Source: Pseudomonas sp. AN-1
Lineage (GTDB): Bacteria; Pseudomonadota; Gammaproteobacteria; Pseudomonadales; Pseudomonadaceae
DNA length: 64,000 nucleotides
Assembly (NCBI RefSeq): GCF_034057115.1
Contig: NZ_CP139195.1
Location: forward strand, 2,542,001 to 2,606,000
Direction of reading: 5' to 3'
The translations under genes were made by a program, and so were the position numbers. Positions 42,477-51,961 of the stretch are shown piece by piece. Position 1 is the first letter of the stretch. Every line of letters starts with the position of its first letter. The notes under the pieces are model-generated. The model saw only the letters and a list, made by a program, of their open reading frames with translations, searched no databases and had not been told where the DNA came from.

Positions 42477-43424
42477 TCAGCGCGCGGCGCGCATCAGCGT
42501 CGATTTGCCGAACAGGCTCTCGGTCAGCTCCACCGCCACCCGGGCGGTGCGGTTGCACTGGTCCAGCGCCGGATTCAGCTCGACGATGTCCAGCGAGCGC
42601 AGCAGGCCGGTGTCGGCGATCATCTCCATGCACAGCTGCGCCTCGCGGTAGCTCGGCCCGCCGGGCACCGTGGTGCCGACCCCGGGGGCGATCTCCGGGT
42701 CGAGGAAGTCGACGTCGAAGCTGACGTGCAGGTGGGTGTCGTCGTCGAGGTCGGCCAGCGCCTGCTGCATGGCGGCGCGCATGCCCACCTCGTCGAGGTA
42801 GCGCATGTCCATCACCTCGAGGCCGGCCTCGTGGACGCGCACGCGCTCGCCCTCGTCGACGCTGCGGATGCCGATCTGACGGATCCACTGCGGCTGGATC
42901 GCCGGAACCTGGCCGGCCATCTCGACCAGTTCGCGCGGGCCGTCGCCGCACAGGCAGGCCACCGGCATGCCGTGGAGGTTGCCCGACGGGGTGAGCTGCG
43001 AGGTGTTGAAGTCGGCGTGGGCGTCCAGCCAGATGATCCTCAGCTTCTTGCCGGTATCACGGCAGTGGCGGGCCACCGCACTGATCGAGCCGACGCCCAG
43101 GCAGTGGTCGCCGCCGAGCAGGATCGGCAGGCGTTCCTCGCGCAGCTCAGCGTAGATAGCATCGTGCACCGCCTGGTTCCAGGCGATCACTTCCGCCAGA
43201 TGGCGGTAGCCCTGCTGCGGCGGCAGCCAGGGATTTGCCGGGCCGCTCAGGTTACCGCGGTCGAGCACGTGGAAGCCGCGCTCGCGCAGCGCGCTCTCCA
43301 GGCCGGCGACGCGCAGGGCCTCCGGCCCCATGGAGGCACCGCGGGCGCCGGCGCCGACATCGGTGGGCGCCCCGACCAGGCTGACGGTCTTGGGCAGGGG
43401 GGACGGGGCATGAAAGGCAGACAC
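42477..43424 (-). CDS. rocF: Arginase
   Basis: 315 residues, Mn-dependent ureohydrolase splitting arginine to ornithine and urea. Metal motifs GGDHCLGVGSIS (Cys replaces the commoner Ser), DAHADFN, SGNLHGMP and SFDVDFLDPEIAPGVGTTVPGG are all present. Start is GTG at 43424 (MSAFHAPSP); no ATG fits the N-terminus. Divergent from an Lrp/AsnC regulator with a palindrome in the 160 bp between. Confidence 0.92.
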   Translation of the reverse strand: MSAFHAPSPLPKTVSLVGAPTDVGAGARGASMGPEALRVAGLESALRERGFHVLDRGNLSGPANPWLPPQQGYRHLAEVIAWNQAVHDAIYAELREERLPILLGGDHCLGVGSISAVARHCRDTGKKLRIIWLDAHADFNTSQLTPSGNLHGMPVACLCGDGPRELVEMAGQVPAIQPQWIRQIGIRSVDEGERVRVHEAGLEVMDMRYLDEVGMRAAMQQALADLDDDTHLHVSFDVDFLDPEIAPGVGTTVPGGPSYREAQLCMEMIADTGLLRSLDIVELNPALDQCNRTARVAVELTESLFGKSTLMRAAR

Positions 43425-43530
43425 GATGGCGGCTCCGGTTGAGTGAAATGGTGGGAAAATTCTAGGAAAGAGGCCGCCTAGCAGATAGATAGATAAATTA
43501 CATTTTTCGTACAATGACGAAGCAAAAAGA

Positions 43531-43542
43531 CAGACTAGTCTG
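43531..43542. promoter_or_regulatory. Palindrome, candidate AsnC/Lrp operator
   Basis: CAGACTAGTCTG, a perfect 12-bp palindrome in the AT-rich rocF-asnC divergent region. TTTTGTCAAAAA lies just after it and a GATA run (GATAGATAGATAA) on the rocF side. Lrp-family proteins bind such dyads and often regulate their divergent neighbour. Confidence 0.5.
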
Positions 43543-43584
43543 ACGTTTTGTCAAAAACCCTTCCCGCCCAGCCCGGTGACGCCC

Positions 43585-44016
43585 ATGCATGACCAACCCG
43601 ATGACCTCGACCGCCGCCTGCTCGCCCTGCTGCGCGAGGACGGTCGCGCCTCCACCGCCGCCCTGGCCGAACGCCTCAAGGTCTCGCGCGGCACGGTGCA
43701 GAACCGCATCGACCGCCTGCAGCGCTCCGGCCTGCTGGTCGGCTTCACCATCAAGCTGCGCAACGAGCTGGAAAGCAGCGGCGTGCGCGCCATCACCCTG
43801 ATCGAGCTGCGCGGCGGCGCCAGCGACGCGGTGATCGCCGCCCTGCGCCAGATCCCCGAGGTGGTGCAGGTGCATACCACCAATGGCCGCTGGGATCTGG
43901 TGGCGGAGATCCATACCGGCACCCTGGTCGAATTCGACCGGGTGCTGCGCGAGCTGCGCGCGATCAAGGGCGTCGCCAACTCGGAGAGCAACCTGCTGCT
44001 GGCGGCCTACAAGTGA
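43585..44016 (+). CDS. Lrp/AsnC-family regulator
   Basis: 143 residues. N-terminal HTH (LDRRLLALLREDGRASTAALAERLKVSRGTVQNRIDRLQRSGLL), then the RAM/ACT-type ligand domain (VRAITLIELRGGASDAVIAALRQIPEVVQVHTTNGRWDLVAEI). Divergent from rocF and upstream of the transporter, so it probably senses arginine or ornithine and controls rocF. ATG at 43585; a GTG 9 bases upstream is also open. Ends in a terminator-like hairpin. Confidence 0.85.
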   Translation: MHDQPDDLDRRLLALLREDGRASTAALAERLKVSRGTVQNRIDRLQRSGLLVGFTIKLRNELESSGVRAITLIELRGGASDAVIAALRQIPEVVQVHTTNGRWDLVAEIHTGTLVEFDRVLRELRAIKGVANSESNLLLAAYK

Positions 44017-44061
44017 GGGCGCTCGTACAGATTTGCGACACCGCCGGCGCCCCGGGAACAT

Positions 44062-44095
44062 AAAAGCAGCAGTCGACAGCCGATTCTGCTGTTTT
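44062..44095 (+). terminator. Terminator after the first Lrp-family gene
   Basis: AAAAGCAGCAG...CTGCTGTTTT with 13 bases between the arms and a downstream T6 run. The remaining bases to 44261 hold no gene and must contain the transporter promoter. Confidence 0.6.
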
Positions 44096-44261
44096 CGGTT
44101 TTTTAACAACGATTTCTTGCCCGGCGGACAGCCCTTTACGACACCAATGGCGGCACGCCACAGGTCATTCTCTGTGCCCAGCCGATGCCGGCCCGGCGGT
44201 CCACACCGCCCGGTCCAGGCCCGTGGCACAACAAAAACAAGACCTACAGTGGAACACCTCC

Positions 44262-45041
44262 ATGAAAAAATTCTGCACGCTGGTAGCCGCAGTCGTCCTC
44301 CCCCTGTCCGCCGGACTGGCCCAGGCCAAGGAGTGGAAGGAAATCCGCTTCGGGGTATTCCCCGACTATCCGCCCTTCGAGTCGGTGGCCGCCGACGGCA
44401 GCCTCAAGGGCTTCGACATCGAGCTGGGCAACGCCATCTGCGCCAAGCTGGAGGTCAAGTGCACCTGGGTGACCAATGACTTCGACGGCCTGATCCCCGC
44501 CCTGCGCGCCCGCAAGTTCGACGGCATCATGTCGTCGATGGCCGTCACCCCGGCCCGCGAGAAGCAGATCGACTTCTCCGACAAGCTGTTCCTCAGCCCC
44601 ACCTCGGTGGTCACCCGCAAGGACGCCGGCTTCGGCGAAACCCCGGAATCGCTGGCGGGCAAGCAGGTCGGCGTGCTGCAGGGCTCCATCCAGGAAGTCT
44701 ACGCCCGCGCCAAGCTGGCCCCGGCCGGCGCGCAGATCAAGGCCTACCAGTCGATGGACCAGAACTACGCCGACCTGGCCAACGGCCGCCTCGACGCCAT
44801 CGTCACCGACAAGCTGGAAGCCGAGCTGAACTTCCTCTCCCTGCCCAAGGGCCAGGCCTTCCACAGCGGCCCGGCGATCCTCGATCCGGGCCTGCCCTCG
44901 GTGATCGCCATCGGCCTGCGCAAGAACGACGCCGAGCTGAAGGCGCTGCTCAACAAGGGCATCGCCGCCCTGCACGCCGACGGCACCTACAAGGCAATCG
45001 AGCGCAAGTACTTCGGTCCGCAGGACATCTACCACGAGTAA
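44262..45041 (+). CDS. Polar amino-acid ABC transporter, periplasmic binding protein
   Basis: 259 residues of the HisJ/ArgT family. Signal peptide MKKFCTLVAAVVLPLSAGLAQA. IRFGVFPDYPPFESVAADGSLKGFDIELGNAICAKL is the classical N-lobe. IPALRARKFDGIMSSMAVTPAREKQIDFSDKL and the Cys pair CAKLEVKC are typical of lysine/arginine/ornithine or histidine binders. The gene context (arginase, ornithine cyclodeaminase) points to arginine or ornithine. First gene of a four-gene transporter operon. Confidence 0.92.
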   Translation: MKKFCTLVAAVVLPLSAGLAQAKEWKEIRFGVFPDYPPFESVAADGSLKGFDIELGNAICAKLEVKCTWVTNDFDGLIPALRARKFDGIMSSMAVTPAREKQIDFSDKLFLSPTSVVTRKDAGFGETPESLAGKQVGVLQGSIQEVYARAKLAPAGAQIKAYQSMDQNYADLANGRLDAIVTDKLEAELNFLSLPKGQAFHSGPAILDPGLPSVIAIGLRKNDAELKALLNKGIAALHADGTYKAIERKYFGPQDIYHE

Positions 45042-45113
45042 GCGCGCCACCGCCCGGCCCGCCTGACCCGGCGGCCGGGCCCCGCCCTCGCCATTCCGAA
45101 CAGGTATTCCATC

Positions 45114-45839
45114 GTGAATGACCTCCTGCTCTCCCTCGGCCTGCCGGTCCTCGACCTGCACGGCTTCGGCCCCCTGTTGCTGCAGGGCACCTGGATGACG
45201 CTGAAACTGGCGGCGCTGTCGCTGCTGCTCAGCGTGGCCCTCGGCCTGCTCGGCGCCAGCGCCAAGCTCGCCCCGCTGCGCTGGCTGCGCCTGCTGGCCA
45301 CCGGCTACACCACGCTGATCCGCGGCGTGCCCGACCTGGTGCTGATCCTGCTGATCTTCTACAGCCTGCAGACCTGGCTCAACGAGCTGACCGACGCGCT
45401 GGGCTGGGACTACATCGAGATCGACCCGTTCAGCGCCGGCGTGGCCACCCTCGGCTTCATCTACGGCGCCTACTTCACCGAGACCTTCCGCGGCGCCATC
45501 CTCAGCGTGCCGCGCGGCCAGCTGGAGGCGGCCACCGCCTACGGCCTCGGCGCGCTCAAGCGCTTCCGCCTGGTGCTGTTCCCGCAGATGATGCGCTTCG
45601 CCCTGCCGGGCCTGGGCAACAACTGGCTGGTGCTGCTCAAGGCCACCGCGCTGGTGTCGATCATCGGCCTCTCCGACCTGGTCAAGGCGGTGCAGAACGC
45701 CGGCAAGAGCAGCGGCGAGCCGTTCCAGTTCCTGATCATCGCCGGCCTGGTCTACCTGCTGATCACCAGCCTGTCCAACCTGGTGTTCCGCCGCCTGGAG
45801 CGCCACTACAACACCGGCATCAAGGAGCTGGCGCCATGA
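45114..45839 (+). CDS. Polar amino-acid ABC transporter permease (HisQ type)
   Basis: 241 residues with five or six membrane helices. GTG start at 45114. EAA-loop motif LEAATAYGLGALKRFRLVLFPQMMRFALPGLGNNW near residue 140 contacts the ATPase. LIRGVPDLVLILLIFY is the conserved HisQ stretch. Its end overlaps the next permease start by 4 bases (ATGA). Confidence 0.92.
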   Translation: MNDLLLSLGLPVLDLHGFGPLLLQGTWMTLKLAALSLLLSVALGLLGASAKLAPLRWLRLLATGYTTLIRGVPDLVLILLIFYSLQTWLNELTDALGWDYIEIDPFSAGVATLGFIYGAYFTETFRGAILSVPRGQLEAATAYGLGALKRFRLVLFPQMMRFALPGLGNNWLVLLKATALVSIIGLSDLVKAVQNAGKSSGEPFQFLIIAGLVYLLITSLSNLVFRRLERHYNTGIKELAP

Positions 45840-46554
45840 TCGAGCTGCTGCAACAGTACGGCCTGGCCTTCCTGTGGAACGACGGCTACAACCTCTCCGG
45901 CCTGGCCATGACCCTCTGGCTGCTGGTCGCCTCCATCGGCCTGGGCTTCGTCCTCGCCCTGCCGCTGGCCATCGCCCGCGTGTCGCGCAACCGCCTGCTG
46001 CGCTGGCCGGTGCAGTTCTACACCTGGCTGTTCCGCGGCACGCCGCTGTATATCCAGCTGCTGATCTGCTACACCGGCCTGTACAGCCTGGAGGCGGTGC
46101 GTTCCCAGCCGCTGCTGGACGCCTTCTTCCGCGAGGCGATCAACTGCACCATCCTGGCCTTCGCGCTGAACACCTGCGCCTACACGGTGGAGATCTTCGC
46201 CGGGGCGATCCGCAACATTCCCCACGGCGAGATCGAGGCCGCCCGCGCCTACGGCCTCACCGGCTGGCGCCTGTACCTGCACCTGATCATCCCCTCGGCG
46301 CTGCGCCGCGCCCTGCCCTACTACGGCAACGAGGTGATCCTCATGCTGCACGCCACCTCGCTGGCGTTCACCGCCACCGTGCCGGACATCCTCAAGGTCG
46401 CCCGCGACGCCAACGCCGCCACCTTCATGACCTTCCAGGCCTTCGGCATCGCCGCCCTGCTCTACATGCTGCTGTCCTTCCTGCTGGTCGGCCTGTTCCG
46501 TCTCGCCGAACGCCACTGGATGACCTTTCTCGGCCCAACCCGGGGTAACTCGTG

Positions 46555-46555
<1 letters not shown>
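45836..46555 (+). CDS. Polar amino-acid ABC transporter permease (HisM type)
   Basis: 239 residues, membrane permease partner of the HisQ-type subunit. LFRGTPLYIQLLICYTGLY is the conserved GTP motif and EIEAARAYGLTGWRLYLHLIIPSALRRALPYYGNEVI is the EAA loop. Start overlaps the upstream permease stop; stop overlaps the ATPase start as TGATG. Confidence 0.92.
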
Positions 46556-47409
<854 letters not shown>

Positions 47410-47413
47410 AGCC

Positions 47414-47905
47414 ATGCCCGACGCCAGCCCAGACCACAACCTGCCCCTCGACCGCATCGACCAGGCGATCATCGAGGTGCTGCGCCACAACGGGCGGATC
47501 ACCTACCAGAAGCTCTCCGAGCTGGTGCACCTGACCCCGCGGCCCTGCCTCGAGCGGGTGCGCAAGCTGGAGCGCATGGGGGTGATCCTCGGCTACGGCG
47601 CCATCGTCGACCTGCAGCAGGTCTCCCCCGGCCTGTCGCTGCTGGTGCTGGTGGCGCTGTCCAACCAGAGCGGGCGCGCCGCGCAGAAGGCCTTCGAGGC
47701 CTGCATGCGCGCCTGCCCGCAGGTGCTCGAGTGCCGCCTGATCAGCGGCACCTTCGACTACAGCCTGCGCATGCGCTGCCGCGACATGGAGCACTACCGG
47801 GTACTGACCGAGGCCTGGCTGGACAATCCCGAGCTGCACATCGACAAGCTGGTCGCCCACCCCGAGCTGGCCACGGTGAAGAACCCCGCGCCCATGCCGG
47901 GCTGA
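47414..47905 (+). CDS. Second Lrp/AsnC-family regulator
   Basis: 163 residues. HTH LDRIDQAIIEVLRHNGRITYQKLSELVHLTPRPCLERVRKLERMGVILGYGAIVD and C-terminal RAM domain. It differs clearly from the one at 43585 and starts 4 bases after the ATPase stop, so it is the last gene of the transporter operon. Two Lrp-type sensors thus bracket one transporter. Probably autoregulates or tunes uptake in response to the transported amino acid. Confidence 0.87.
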   Translation: MPDASPDHNLPLDRIDQAIIEVLRHNGRITYQKLSELVHLTPRPCLERVRKLERMGVILGYGAIVDLQQVSPGLSLLVLVALSNQSGRAAQKAFEACMRACPQVLECRLISGTFDYSLRMRCRDMEHYRVLTEAWLDNPELHIDKLVAHPELATVKNPAPMPG

Positions 47906-48044
47906 GGAGCGGCACTGCGGCCGCCATGCCGGACGGCTGCTCACCGGCAAGCATGGGACGGCGGCAAGCGTTTGATCGCACTGGAATTTTTTCTGCATCG
48001 AGGGGTTGACAGGCGCCCCGCCGGAGAGAATAATGCGCGCCGTT

Positions 48045-48121
48045 GGCTACGTAGCTCAGCTGGTTAGAGCACGGCATTCATAATGCTGGGGTCCGGGGTT
48101 CAAGTCCCTGCGTAGCCACCA
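48045..48121 (+). tRNA. tRNA-Met (elongator, anticodon CAT)
   Basis: 77 bases with encoded CCA: acceptor GGCTACG/CGTAGCC, anticodon loop TTCATAA, T-loop TTCAAGT. Paired first bases (G-C at position 1) indicate the elongator rather than initiator form. Its 3' end is the attachment site of the integrated element that follows; the gene remains intact. Confidence 0.95.
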
Positions 48122-48124
48122 AAT
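48097..48124 (+). other. Left attachment site (tRNA-Met 3' end)
   Basis: T-arm, acceptor and CCA of tRNA-Met plus AAAT. It shares GGTTCAA, CTGCGTA and CCACCAAAT with the right end, where one G is missing and three or four T-arm bases differ. Confidence 0.75.
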
Positions 48125-48167
48125 ACTAGTTTCAGGTTGTCTCATGATGTATCTGAAACGCCCCAAG

Positions 48168-48197
48168 AAGCCCGCCCCGTGCGGGCTTTCTTGTTTC
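48168..48197 (+). terminator. Terminator after tRNA-Met on the island side
   Basis: AAGCCCG-CCCCGTG-CGGGCTT followed by TCTTGTTTCT. It replaces the tRNA's own terminator, which appears to be displaced to 61931. An inverted repeat TTTCAG...CTGAAA (about 48130-48158) precedes it. Confidence 0.7.
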
Positions 48198-48236
48198 TGC
48201 TTGTCTCGTTTTGTCTCGCTATAGCACTGGGCGCGG

Positions 48237-48255
48237 TGTATGCCCCTGTGTATGC
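48237..48255. repeat. Left copy of a 19-bp terminal direct repeat
   Basis: TGTATGCCCCTGTGTATGC, matching 18 of 19 bases at 61829-61847 near the other end, same orientation. It contains TGTATGC twice. It is a likely arm-type binding site for the integrase and lies just before the integrase gene. Confidence 0.7.
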
Positions 48256-48287
48256 TTCGTGATTACTTGAACCCGAGGCGTACACGG

Positions 48288-49529
48288 ATGAAGCGAGCAG
48301 ACATCAAGCGCCGCCCGCTGGCGGATACCACCCTGGCCAGCCTCGAACCCGAGGCCAGCACCTACCGGGAGCTGGACGGCGCCGGCCTGTACTTCCGGGT
48401 AAAGCCCAACGGGCAAAAGTCCTGGGAACTCCGCTACAAGAAACCGGACGGCAAGTGGTCCTGGCTGGGGCTGGGCGGGTATCCCGAGGTTGGCGGCGCC
48501 CTCGCCCGCCAGAAGGCCGCAGAGCTGCGCGCCGATCAGGCTGCAGGCAAGAACCCCATGGCGAGCAGGCAGGCCCGCAAGGCCGCCGAGCTGGCTGCCA
48601 CCAACAGCACGTTCGAGGCCCTGGCGAGGGAGTGGCACAGCTCCCGCCTGGCCAGTTGGGACCCCGGCACGGCAAAGCGCATCCTCGGCGCACTGGAGCT
48701 GCACGTGTTCCCCACCTTCGGGAAGCGGGCCTTCGCCGAGATCACCACCATGGAATGGTTGGAACTGCTGCGCGGGATGGAGCGCAAAGGCATCCTCGAA
48801 CAACTGAGCAGGGTCCGAGCCTACTGCAAGGATGCCTACGACCTGGCCCGAGTGACCGGCCGCGCCAGCTACAACCCGCTGGAAGGGCTGCACAAGTTCA
48901 TCCAAGCCCCGACCGCCGACAACTACGCCCACGTCTCCCTCGATGAGCTGCCGGCCCTGCTGCGCGCCATCCGGGCCTATCCCCATGCCCATGATGTGCG
49001 CCTCGGGCTTCACCTGCTGTCCCTGCTGGCCGTCCGCCCGTCCGAGCTGCGCGAAGCCGAGTGGTCGGAATTCGACTTCGAGCGCCAGCTATGGACCATC
49101 CCCGAGCAGCGCAAGGGCCGCAAGGGTGGCCGCGAACACCTGGTGCCGCTCCCTCGCCAAGCCGTCGAGGCACTGGAGGAGCTGCGCACCATCACCGGAG
49201 CCTATCCCCTGCTGTTCCCTGGGCGCAGCGACCGCACCAAGCCCCGCAGCGACACCGTATTCCTGATGGCCTTGCGCCGCCTCGGCTACGAAGGCCGGCA
49301 GACCGGCCACGGCTTCCGCCACCTGGCCAGCACCATCCTCAACGAACACGGCTTCGACGCTGACCACATCGAGGCCCAGTTGAGTCACAAGGCCCCCGGC
49401 GTGCGCGGCATCTACAACAAGGCCAAGTACCTGGAGCAGCGCCGCACCATGGTGCAGTGGTACGCCGACCACCTGGACAAACTCGCCGCCGGCAACGTGG
49501 TGCAAGGCCAGTTCGGCAGGGTGGTTTGA
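48288..49529 (+). CDS. int: Tyrosine integrase, P4 type
   Basis: 413 residues. N-terminal DUF4102 arm-binding domain (DTTLASLEPEASTYRELDGAGLYFRVKPNGQKSWELRYKKPDGKWSWLGLGGYPEV), SAM-like core-binding domain in the middle and C-terminal catalytic domain. Catalytic residues: Arg in LAVRPSELREAEW (about residue 250), His-x-x-Arg in TGHGFRHLAS, His in LSHK and the Tyr in RGIYNKAKY. It catalyses integration into the tRNA-Met gene. ATG at 48288 chosen; an earlier in-frame start at 48240 would overlap the 19-bp repeat. Confidence 0.93.
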   Translation: MKRADIKRRPLADTTLASLEPEASTYRELDGAGLYFRVKPNGQKSWELRYKKPDGKWSWLGLGGYPEVGGALARQKAAELRADQAAGKNPMASRQARKAAELAATNSTFEALAREWHSSRLASWDPGTAKRILGALELHVFPTFGKRAFAEITTMEWLELLRGMERKGILEQLSRVRAYCKDAYDLARVTGRASYNPLEGLHKFIQAPTADNYAHVSLDELPALLRAIRAYPHAHDVRLGLHLLSLLAVRPSELREAEWSEFDFERQLWTIPEQRKGRKGGREHLVPLPRQAVEALEELRTITGAYPLLFPGRSDRTKPRSDTVFLMALRRLGYEGRQTGHGFRHLASTILNEHGFDADHIEAQLSHKAPGVRGIYNKAKYLEQRRTMVQWYADHLDKLAAGNVVQGQFGRVV

Positions 49530-49540
49530 GCATGCGTTTC

Positions 49541-49738
49541 CCGTACCCCCTGCTTTTTGCGTGTTCCACGTGTTCCGGTGTTCCGCTATTTCGCAAGCCA
49601 TTGATTTATAAGGGTTTATCTGACGCGCCCAGCTGGAACACCGATTCTGTTCCGGCGTGTTCCAAGGTGTTCCACGTGTTCCGCTTTCGGCGCATCCACC
49701 GGGCCGGCGAAATGGCCGCAAACCCGCGCCAGCCGTGG
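49541..49738 (+). repeat. Left iteron locus (198 bp), candidate ori/crr
   Basis: GTGTTCC at 49561, 49570, 49578, 49657, 49667 and 49676, CTGTTCC at 49647 and an inverted GGAACAC at 49635, arranged as two groups of three around an AT-rich core (ATTGATTTATAAGGG). The locus recurs inverted, with the same layout and length, at 61028-61225. It starts 11 bases after the integrase stop. Iterons flanking an AT-rich unwinding stretch is the usual form of a replication origin. Confidence 0.7.
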
Positions 49739-50616
49739 CCTGCAGCCGATTCGCGGTGCTCAACGTCGGCGCCAGCGGCTGGCGCCCGGCTCAACGCACC
49801 AGCCCGCCGAAAGGCACCACAGCCCCGGCCCGGCCGCGCTCGATTCGGCACGACAACGGGCAGCCCTTCGCCTGCTGGCCCATGGTCGCCACGGCGATCC
49901 GCCGCACCTGCGCCAGCCACCGAACAGGCCCGAGCAACTGGGGCTCGCCGCCGGGCACAGCCCGCCAGCATCGAGCGCCGCGCCGCCCTGGTGCTGCTCG
50001 GGCTGGCGCTGGAACCGGCGACGATCCGCACCACCTGCGCCAACAGCTGGGGGACCGCTGGCCTCGATGCCCGCCCGCACCTGGTGCAGCCGCTCGGCTG
50101 TCCTGCCGCCGGGGCAGACGCTCACCCCGAGCAGTTGGCGCCCAACGCCGCCCAGCCTGCGCCGAGCGAGCACCACGCGGTTAACCTAGCAGCACCGGCC
50201 AGCGGTTAACCGCCCTGCGCCGCTGGCGATCACCAGCACGACACCTGCACCCGGCACGACCGCCAGAAAACCGGCACCCGAGGCGGCAAGGCCCCTGCCC
50301 TTGCCTGCTGGCCAGCCGTTCGCCGACAAACACCAACGAATAAAGCCGGTGCGAGCGCGCGGGCAAGGCGAGCGATAACGGGGCGCGGGGTGCCGTTCGT
50401 CGGATTTATTCAGGCGGTTGCGTTCGTATACGTTCGTATACGTTCGCATAGGTTGGGGTGCGTCGAAGGCTCCCCAAATGAACGCGATACGGTGTACAGC
50501 TCGCTCGAAAAACACTGTAAATAGATAGCCCTCACCAACAACCGCGAGGGCTTGCCAAAGTGCGACTTTTGTCGTTTTCTACTATGCGCCCTCGTCTCAA
50601 CCCGAGGGCCTACCTG
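49739..50616. other. Gene-free island region with repeats
   Basis: About 880 bases without a convincing gene. Open frames on both strands are arginine/proline/alanine-rich and match no family I know. It holds a palindrome GGCGCCAGC-G-GCTGGCGCC (49768-49786), three tandem decamers (50421-50450), and two GCCCTC/GAGGGC hairpins (50528-50551 and 50588-50609) just before the next gene. A degraded gene between 49860 and 50200 cannot be excluded. Confidence 0.5.
50421..50450. repeat. Three tandem decamers CGTTCGTATA
   Basis: CGTTCGTATA, CGTTCGTATA and CGTTCGCATA head to tail, each pair creating a GTATAC palindrome. About 165 bases before the first DNA-binding gene of the island, so probably an operator for one of the AlpA/excisionase-type proteins. 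The 10-bp period places sites on one face of the helix. Confidence 0.6.
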
Positions 50617-50889
50617 ATGAACCCCACCCCTGCCGCCCACGCGGCGCCCGCCTTCCGCCCGGCTATGCCGGCCATTCTCGACCCTGCCGATCTGCTGACG
50701 CCCGAACAGGCCGCCCAACTGCTCGGGCTGTCTGACCGCACCTTGGCCACCTGGCGCAGCACCGGCCGCCATGGCCTCCCGTACATTCGCGTAGGGGGCC
50801 GCATCCGCTACAGCAAGGCCGCGTTGACTGCCTGGTTTCAGTCGCGCCAGCGCACCAGCACCGCCAGCCCGGCACAGGGGGCGGCCTGA
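50617..50889 (+). CDS. Excisionase-like HTH_17 DNA-binding protein
   Basis: 90 residues. LLTPEQAAQLLGLSDRTLATWRSTGRHGLPYIRVGGRIRYSKAALTAWFQSR (about 23-75) is the MerR-like winged helix of excisionase/HTH_17 proteins. It probably controls excision and/or early transcription. Start ATG 50617, after a conserved-looking leader hairpin; the longer frame from 50560 runs through that hairpin. The stop overlaps the next ATG as TGATG. Confidence 0.75.
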   Translation: MNPTPAAHAAPAFRPAMPAILDPADLLTPEQAAQLLGLSDRTLATWRSTGRHGLPYIRVGGRIRYSKAALTAWFQSRQRTSTASPAQGAA

Positions 50890-51251
50890 TGCACCAGACC
50901 AAGACCACCCCCACCAAAGCCCCCAGCGCGTCCCCTGCGGGCCTTCCTGCCGACCCGGCACCGATGGCCGCCAACGTCCACCCGCTGCGCGCTGCTGGCG
51001 CCAGCAAGGTCGCTGCCGGGGCGCTCCCGTTCGATCCGGCCACCACGCTTATCCGCATGCCCGAGCTGCTCGCCCTGACTGGCCTTGGTGGCCGGGCGAC
51101 TGTGTATCGCGTGCTCAAGGATGACCCGACATTCCCCCGGCCGGTGCCACTGAGCGCCAGCACCGCCCGAAGCGCCCCGGTGGCCTGGGTTCTGGGGGAG
51201 GTTCAAGAATGGATTCGGACGCGCATCGCCGCCCGTGGGAGTGCTGCATGA
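50889..51251 (+). CDS. AlpA-family phage-type transcriptional regulator
   Basis: 120 residues. After a proline/alanine-rich N-terminal tail, residues 52-115 (TLIRMPELLALTGLGGRATVYRVLKDDPTFPRPVPLSASTARSAPVAWVLGEVQEWIRTRIA) form the AlpA domain known from P4-like and other prophages, where it activates integrase or early genes. It is the second adjacent small DNA-binding protein. Stop overlaps the KilA-N gene start as ATGA. Confidence 0.75.
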   Translation: MHQTKTTPTKAPSASPAGLPADPAPMAANVHPLRAAGASKVAAGALPFDPATTLIRMPELLALTGLGGRATVYRVLKDDPTFPRPVPLSASTARSAPVAWVLGEVQEWIRTRIAARGSAA

Positions 51252-51961
51252 CAGCCAAGGCAATCATCCCCCGCGACTACCAAGGCCACCCGGTGCGCTT
51301 CAACGCCGATGGCTGGCTGCATGCAACCGAGATTGCAGAACGCTTCGGCAAGCGCCTGGACCACTGGCTGGAAAACGCCGAGACGCTGACCTATATCCGC
51401 GCCCTCGATGAAGTGCTGACTGGGCAGCAGACTGGGATTCTAGATACCCGGAAATCCGGGTATGTAAAAACCAGCCGCGCCCGTGCAGACCGTGGCGGCG
51501 GCACCTGGCTGCACCCGAAGCTGGCGGTCATGTTCGCCCGCTGGCTCGATGCGAAGTTCGCCGTCTGGTGCGACATGCAAATCGACACCCTGCTACGCGG
51601 CGACGGCAGCCACTGGGCCACGGCCCGGCACGAGGCCACCCTCGGGCACCGCGCCGTCTGCGATGCCGTGGCGCTCAACTGCGAGGCGCGCGGCAAGACC
51701 GCCCAGCGGCACCACTTCATCAACGAAAACCGCCTCATCAACGAGGTAGCTACCGGCGCCTTCGCCGGCCGCAGCCGCGACCAGCTGAACGCCGCCGAGC
51801 TGGAAATCGTCACCCTGGTCGAACTGCGCGCCGCCTCCCTGCTCGCTGCAGGCATGACCTACGCCGAGCGCAAGGCCAGCCTGCAGGACTACGCGAAGCG
51901 GCTGCAGGCCGGGCGCCTGACGCCACGGGCACGCATCGCCAACCATGGGAGCGCCGCATGA
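51248..51961 (+). CDS. KilA-N domain protein
   Basis: 237 residues. The N-terminal KilA-N DNA-binding domain (VRFNADGWLHATEIAERFGKRLDHWLENAETLTYIRALDEV … GGGTWLHPKLAVMFARWLDAKFAVWCDMQIDTLLRG, about 15-120) is common in phages and nucleocytoplasmic viruses. The C-terminal half (LGHRAVCDAVALNCEARGKTAQRHHFINENRLINEVATGAFAGRSRDQL) resembles the C-terminal part of phage antirepressor-like proteins. Probably regulates phage or element genes; overlaps both neighbours by 4 bases. Confidence 0.8.
   Translation: MTAKAIIPRDYQGHPVRFNADGWLHATEIAERFGKRLDHWLENAETLTYIRALDEVLTGQQTGILDTRKSGYVKTSRARADRGGGTWLHPKLAVMFARWLDAKFAVWCDMQIDTLLRGDGSHWATARHEATLGHRAVCDAVALNCEARGKTAQRHHFINENRLINEVATGAFAGRSRDQLNAAELEIVTLVELRAASLLAAGMTYAERKASLQDYAKRLQAGRLTPRARIANHGSAA

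Noticed and set aside
49606-50209. Open frames on both strands in the gap after the integrase
   Set aside because: Overlap the iteron locus, are Arg/Pro/Ala-rich and match no family I know; treated as non-coding, although a decayed gene is possible.
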